Origin: Orychophragmus violaceus | Lineage: Eukaryota; Streptophyta; Magnoliopsida; Brassicales; Brassicaceae | NCBI GenBank assembly: GCA_030180135.1 | Contig: CM058237.1 | Location: 107,151,904 to 107,215,903 of the forward strand | Reading direction: 5' to 3' | DNA: 64,000 bases | Shown here: one piece after another, positions 61,721 to 64,000 of the stretch | Position numbering within the stretch: the first letter of the stretch is position 1 | Layout of the letters: every line of letters begins with the position of its first letter | Program-made: the position numbers and the translations under genes | The notes under the pieces: generated by a model | Seen by the model: only the letters and a program-made list of their open reading frames with translations | What the model was told of the DNA's origin: nothing | Database searches by the model: none

Positions 61721-62479
61721 TTGGAAGAAATTCCACCTTCTGATGATCCACCTTATCACCCATGTGTTCAGAGATATTTGAACAAGATGTTGCCTTTAGA
61801 TGAGGAGCTGAGAGAATGGGTGGTAATAGTTCCTCAGCATATTAGTGATGTTCTGCTAACCAAGGTCCCGAAGAAGTTATCTGATCCTGGAGTTTTTGTG
61901 CTAGATTGTTCTATCTTTGAAGATAGCTTTAGACGTTCTCTATGTGATTTAGGAGCTGCTGGAAGCATAATGCCTTACTCTGTGGCAGAGAAGCTGGGAA
62001 TGTTGGATTTTACTCCTACTAGGACTTCTCTTATCCTAGCTGATCAGTCCATACGAGTTCCTGAAGGACTTCTTATGGACATTCCGGTGAGAGTTGGGAA
62101 CTACTTAGTTCCAACGGACTTCCTTGTGCTGAAATATGATTGTGATCCGGATGAAGCTTTATTGCTTGGGAGACCATTCTTGGCTACAGCAGGAGCTGTG
62201 ATTGATGTTAGACAGAGTCTAATAGACCTCCACCTGGGAGATGAACCACTGCACTATGAGATGGATAAGCTGCGAAGGCCACTGATAGATGGGCAGACAT
62301 TCACCATAAGGGACACAGATTTTGAGCAGCCAGATGAGACTGCAATTATAGATCCTGGAGCGCATTTTACTCCATCTTTTCTTGGCCATGAGCATTCCGC
62401 AACAGCCTACTCACCACCTTGGATGAGGAGACTTGAACAGAGACAGAAAAAGTCTTTGTCAAGACCTCCTGGTACTTGA
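61721..62479 (+). CDS. Retropepsin-like aspartic protease, Athila type
   Basis: This protease would cleave the Gag polyprotein inside the particle. Counting from the TTG codon at 61721, the active-site loop is CDLGAAGSIMPYS at 75-87. Asp76 is the catalytic residue, with Leu where most retropepsins have Thr or Ser; as I recall, D-L-G-A is usual in plant Athila/Tat proteases. The second conserved strand LLLGRPFLATAGAVIDV is at 147-163. There is no good independent start: the first ATG is 61787, and the open frame reaches back to 61694 inside gag, so it is probably made as a Gag extension through a frame change. The C terminus (residues 230-252) is basic and ends at TGA 62477. No reverse transcriptase follows, as it would in an autonomous element. 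The motif matches are strong; the start is unresolved. Confidence 0.88.
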   Translation: MEEIPPSDDPPYHPCVQRYLNKMLPLDEELREWVVIVPQHISDVLLTKVPKKLSDPGVFVLDCSIFEDSFRRSLCDLGAAGSIMPYSVAEKLGMLDFTPTRTSLILADQSIRVPEGLLMDIPVRVGNYLVPTDFLVLKYDCDPDEALLLGRPFLATAGAVIDVRQSLIDLHLGDEPLHYEMDKLRRPLIDGQTFTIRDTDFEQPDETAIIDPGAHFTPSFLGHEHSATAYSPPWMRRLEQRQKKSLSRPPGT

Positions 62480-62495
62480 AAAATCTCATCCGTCC

Positions 62496-62543
62496 GGTCA
62501 AGCTATTGACCTTAAACAAGCGCTGGGTGGGAGGCAACCCACC
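62496..62543 (+). other. Two perfect stem-loops just after the protease stop
   Basis: GGTCAA (62496-62501) pairs with TTGACC (62506-62511) over a 4-base loop. GGTGGG (62526-62531) pairs with CCCACC (62538-62543) over AGGCAA. Between them lies TTAAACAAGCGCTG. I remember very similar AAGCGCT...GGGAGGCAACCC blocks in Athila-type elements, which suggests a conserved RNA element; that similarity was not checked here. Confidence 0.72.
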
Positions 62544-62820
62544 ATTAGGTACTAGTGTTTTTCTTTTTCATTTTTGGTGTTTTTGTTAGGATTTTACGTT
62601 TGTTTTCGTTTCTGGTGAGTTTATGTTTGCAGGTCTCGGTTAAATCGCAGTGCAGCGATCGATGCATTTCTGCATCGATCGTCACAACACGAAAGTAATC
62701 GCATTGCAGCGATCGTTGCGGTCCTGAGCAACGATCGACTATACACGAAAATCGCCAAGTAACGGTCGATGCACTTAGTGCAACGGTCGATGCTGAGCGA
62801 CAGAGGTAACCCGACAGACA
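62544..62820 (+). other. T-rich tract and CGATCG motif cluster in the 3' UTR
   Basis: A T-rich stretch (about 62558-62620) ends in TTTGCAGGTCTCGG, acceptor-like, and is followed by six or more motifs: TGCAGCGATCGATGCA (62651), TGCATCGATCGTCAC (62671), GCAGCGATCGTTGC (62706), GCAACGATCGAC (62728), AACGGTCGATGCA (62761) and GCAACGGTCGATGC (62780). This repeats the layout of the leader. No protein-coding sequence is supported; short frames on both strands lack any recognisable domain. Confidence 0.75.
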
Positions 62821-62893
62821 TAATTTCACCTTTTCAATTTTTATTTTCTTTTTACCGATCCTTCGCTGGACACTACTGGGGACAGTGTGTCTT

Positions 62894-62906
62894 AAGTGTG
62901 GGGGAG
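62894..62906 (+). other. Internal polypurine-like block 1
   Basis: AAGTGTGGGGGAG, identical to the block next to the 3' LTR, follows ACTACTGGGGACAGTGTGTCTT. It could be a secondary plus-strand priming site or a remnant of a duplication. Confidence 0.7.
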
Positions 62907-63821
62907 GTGCTACTGACTTTTGTTTTCTGTTTTCTTAAGAGTCAGTCCGTTTTTCAAAATTTTTGTTTTATTGAGTCAAAATTGTTTAAGTAAGAAACTA
63001 TGATTTTCTGAGAAGATTTACAAGACTTGCAGGAACTTAAGTAACCATTGGGATGAAGTTGCACGATCTATCTATGACTATTAGAAAACCCCATCACAGA
63101 TCAACCTACTGGGAACACCCACATCACTTCAGGTATCAGAGGATCCTTTACTGACTTCAACCTTAATACTGACTTAGATTTCTCACCTAAGGGCTTGGTA
63201 TACTTTATGTCGGATTCCCTGTTAGTTCTGACACAGCCTGTAAACCTGTCCTATTTAGTCCCCTTCTCCCCTTCTATAAAGTAAAAAAAAAAAAAATTAA
63301 TAAACTGAGGATGAGTTAGTAACTCCGAAGTGGTCATGAGAATAGTAGCAAACACTATTATCTCTCATGTGATCCATGGAATGTGTCCAAAGTATACCCC
63401 ATAACGGGAAGAACACTGATAAAAAAAATAAAATGATACCCAGTGGGGAAAAATCAGTTGTTAAAGAAGGGAAAGAGAAGAAAGGGACTAGATAAAGATA
63501 GTATGGTGGTCTAGAGCTGATAAGGTAAGAATCCATGTGCCTTTAGATCGATACTCCTTAGGTGAGACCGCACTTAAATACTTGCAGAAGTCAGTAGGGA
63601 GAATTTGAATGCTTGAATGTGATTGTGGAGTTTACCTAGGACAGTTGCTAAGTGTGGGGGAAGTACATTGTGGTCTTGATATCCTGTGATTGATTCTTGC
63701 AGTGGTTTACTAAAGGGAATCTGAGTATTGTAGCTTCTAGGATGAAATGAGTTTCTGAAGAGTTTTCAAACCTCTTCACCATGTTTTAGTTCTCTGTTTT
63801 GCTTGAGGGCAAGCAAAGGCT
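62907..63821 (+). other. 3' untranslated region without recognisable gene
   Basis: About 0.9 kb of non-coding sequence between the first polypurine-like block and the 3' polypurine tract. It has a pyrimidine-rich stretch followed by an A14 run (63283-63296) and the second polypurine-like block (63650). Both strands were read for reverse transcriptase, integrase or env-like signatures and none was seen. A 79-codon antisense frame (63297-63536) lacks any domain I recognise. Confidence 0.75.
63650..63662 (+). other. Internal polypurine-like block 2
   Basis: AAGTGTGGGGGAA within TTGCTAAGTGTGGGGGAAGTAC, 172 bp upstream of the terminal polypurine tract and differing from it only in the last base. 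Confidence 0.7.
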
Positions 63822-63835
63822 AAGTGTGGGGGAGT
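63822..63835 (+). other. Polypurine tract at the 3' LTR
   Basis: AAGTGTGGGGGAG plus T directly abuts the 3' LTR start TGATATATC at 63836. This is the expected position of the plus-strand DNA primer. The preceding GAGGGCAAGCAAAGGCT resembles what I remember from other Athila-type elements. Confidence 0.88.
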
Positions 63836-64000
63836 TGATATATCATGGTTTTTACTAGTTTTAGACCATGATATAAGTGTGTTTTTAGTGTCTTTTGTGT
63901 TCTTTTAGAGTCTTTTACAGGTATAATCAGGTTGGGAGCTGAATTGGAGATAATGGAGCATTTTGAAGATTTTTGGAGTGTTTGGCCGAGAGATAGAGTT
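63836..64000 (+). repeat. 3' LTR, partial (first 165 bp)
   Basis: Aligns without gaps to 58387-58551 of the 5' LTR with four mismatches: three clustered in the CTTTTGTCTTTGTTTAG region (58449-58454) and one at TTTTGGAGA versus TTTTGAAGA. It includes the 11-bp terminal inverted repeat. The window ends inside it. Confidence 0.95.

Larger units (their letters stand above)
58387..64000 (+). mobile_element. Athila-like non-autonomous LTR retrotransposon (gag-protease only)
   Basis: Order on the plus strand: 5' LTR, tRNA-Asp-type primer site, T-rich leader, gag, aspartic protease, long 3' untranslated region, polypurine tract and the beginning of the 3' LTR. The LTR starts at 58387 and 63836 are 5449 bp apart. 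With a 1221-bp LTR the whole element would be about 6.7 kb, ending beyond the window. The gag and protease sequences, the D-L-G active site and the AAGTGTGGGGGAG polypurine motif are, from what I know of these families, typical of the Athila/Tat side of plant Ty3 elements. No reverse transcriptase, RNase H, integrase or env-like frame follows the protease. The element inserted into a B module of the satellite. Confidence 0.93.

Noticed and set aside
62545..62993. Small frames on both strands across the 3' UTR motif cluster
   Set aside because: Their apparent CIDR/HRS-type peptides are translations of the repeated CGATCG motif rather than a conserved protein.
62480..63835. Hidden reverse transcriptase or integrase remnant
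   Set aside because: I looked for YXDD-like, HHCC and DDE-type contexts in all frames by eye and saw none; the region is T-rich and stop-dense.

Overview
The window is plant nuclear DNA. No bacterial-style genes, rRNA or tRNA genes are visible, and the only credible protein-coding sequence belongs to an LTR retrotransposon. The gag/protease type, the tRNA-Asp-like primer site and the repeated CGATCG-centred motifs suggest a flowering plant, most likely a member of the Brassicaceae. That species guess is inference and no host gene supports it.

Positions 1-58386 (91% of the window) are one uninterrupted tandem satellite array that runs off the left edge. It is built from two main modules. Module A is about 164 bp. 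Module B is about 273 bp and looks like an A module carrying about 109 bp extra. They combine into two higher-order units: A-B (437 bp) and A-A-B (601-602 bp). I counted about 108 B modules by eye. A third component, a 520-bp block C containing 50-bp subrepeats, occurs only three times, all in the first 9.6 kb. Sequence variants show that the modules come in linked subtypes (A1 with one kind of B, A2-A3 with another). Larger segmental duplications sit on top: about 3473 bp (x2), 2513 bp (x2), 7761 bp (x2 plus a shortened third copy), exact 601-bp units (x4), and a mosaic of 1632-, 1193-, 3698- and 5768-bp shifts between 46 and 57 kb. I do not recognise this satellite. Minus-strand reading frames recur in it, but module-length differences keep breaking them, so I do not call them genes.

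From 58387 to the end lies a plus-strand LTR retrotransposon that inserted inside a B module. Its parts in order are: a 5' LTR (58387-59607, TGATA...TATCA ends), a tRNA-Asp-type PBS (59614), a T-rich leader, a gag gene (ATG at 59884, 610 aa), an Athila-like aspartic protease reading frame (to 62479) in the +1 frame relative to gag, a long 3' untranslated region with two perfect stem-loops and three polypurine-like blocks, and the first 165 bp of the 3' LTR (63836-64000, cut by the window). No reverse transcriptase, RNase H or integrase is present between the LTRs, so the element looks non-autonomous and would depend on a related full-length Athila-type partner. A short CGATCG-centred motif recurs about 14 times in the LTR, leader, gag and 3' UTR.

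The two parts fit together as a homogenised satellite domain, possibly pericentromeric or centromeric, invaded by an Athila-lineage element. That chromosomal placement is a hypothesis. The visible LTR overlap differs at 4 of 165 positions, so the insertion is not brand new.
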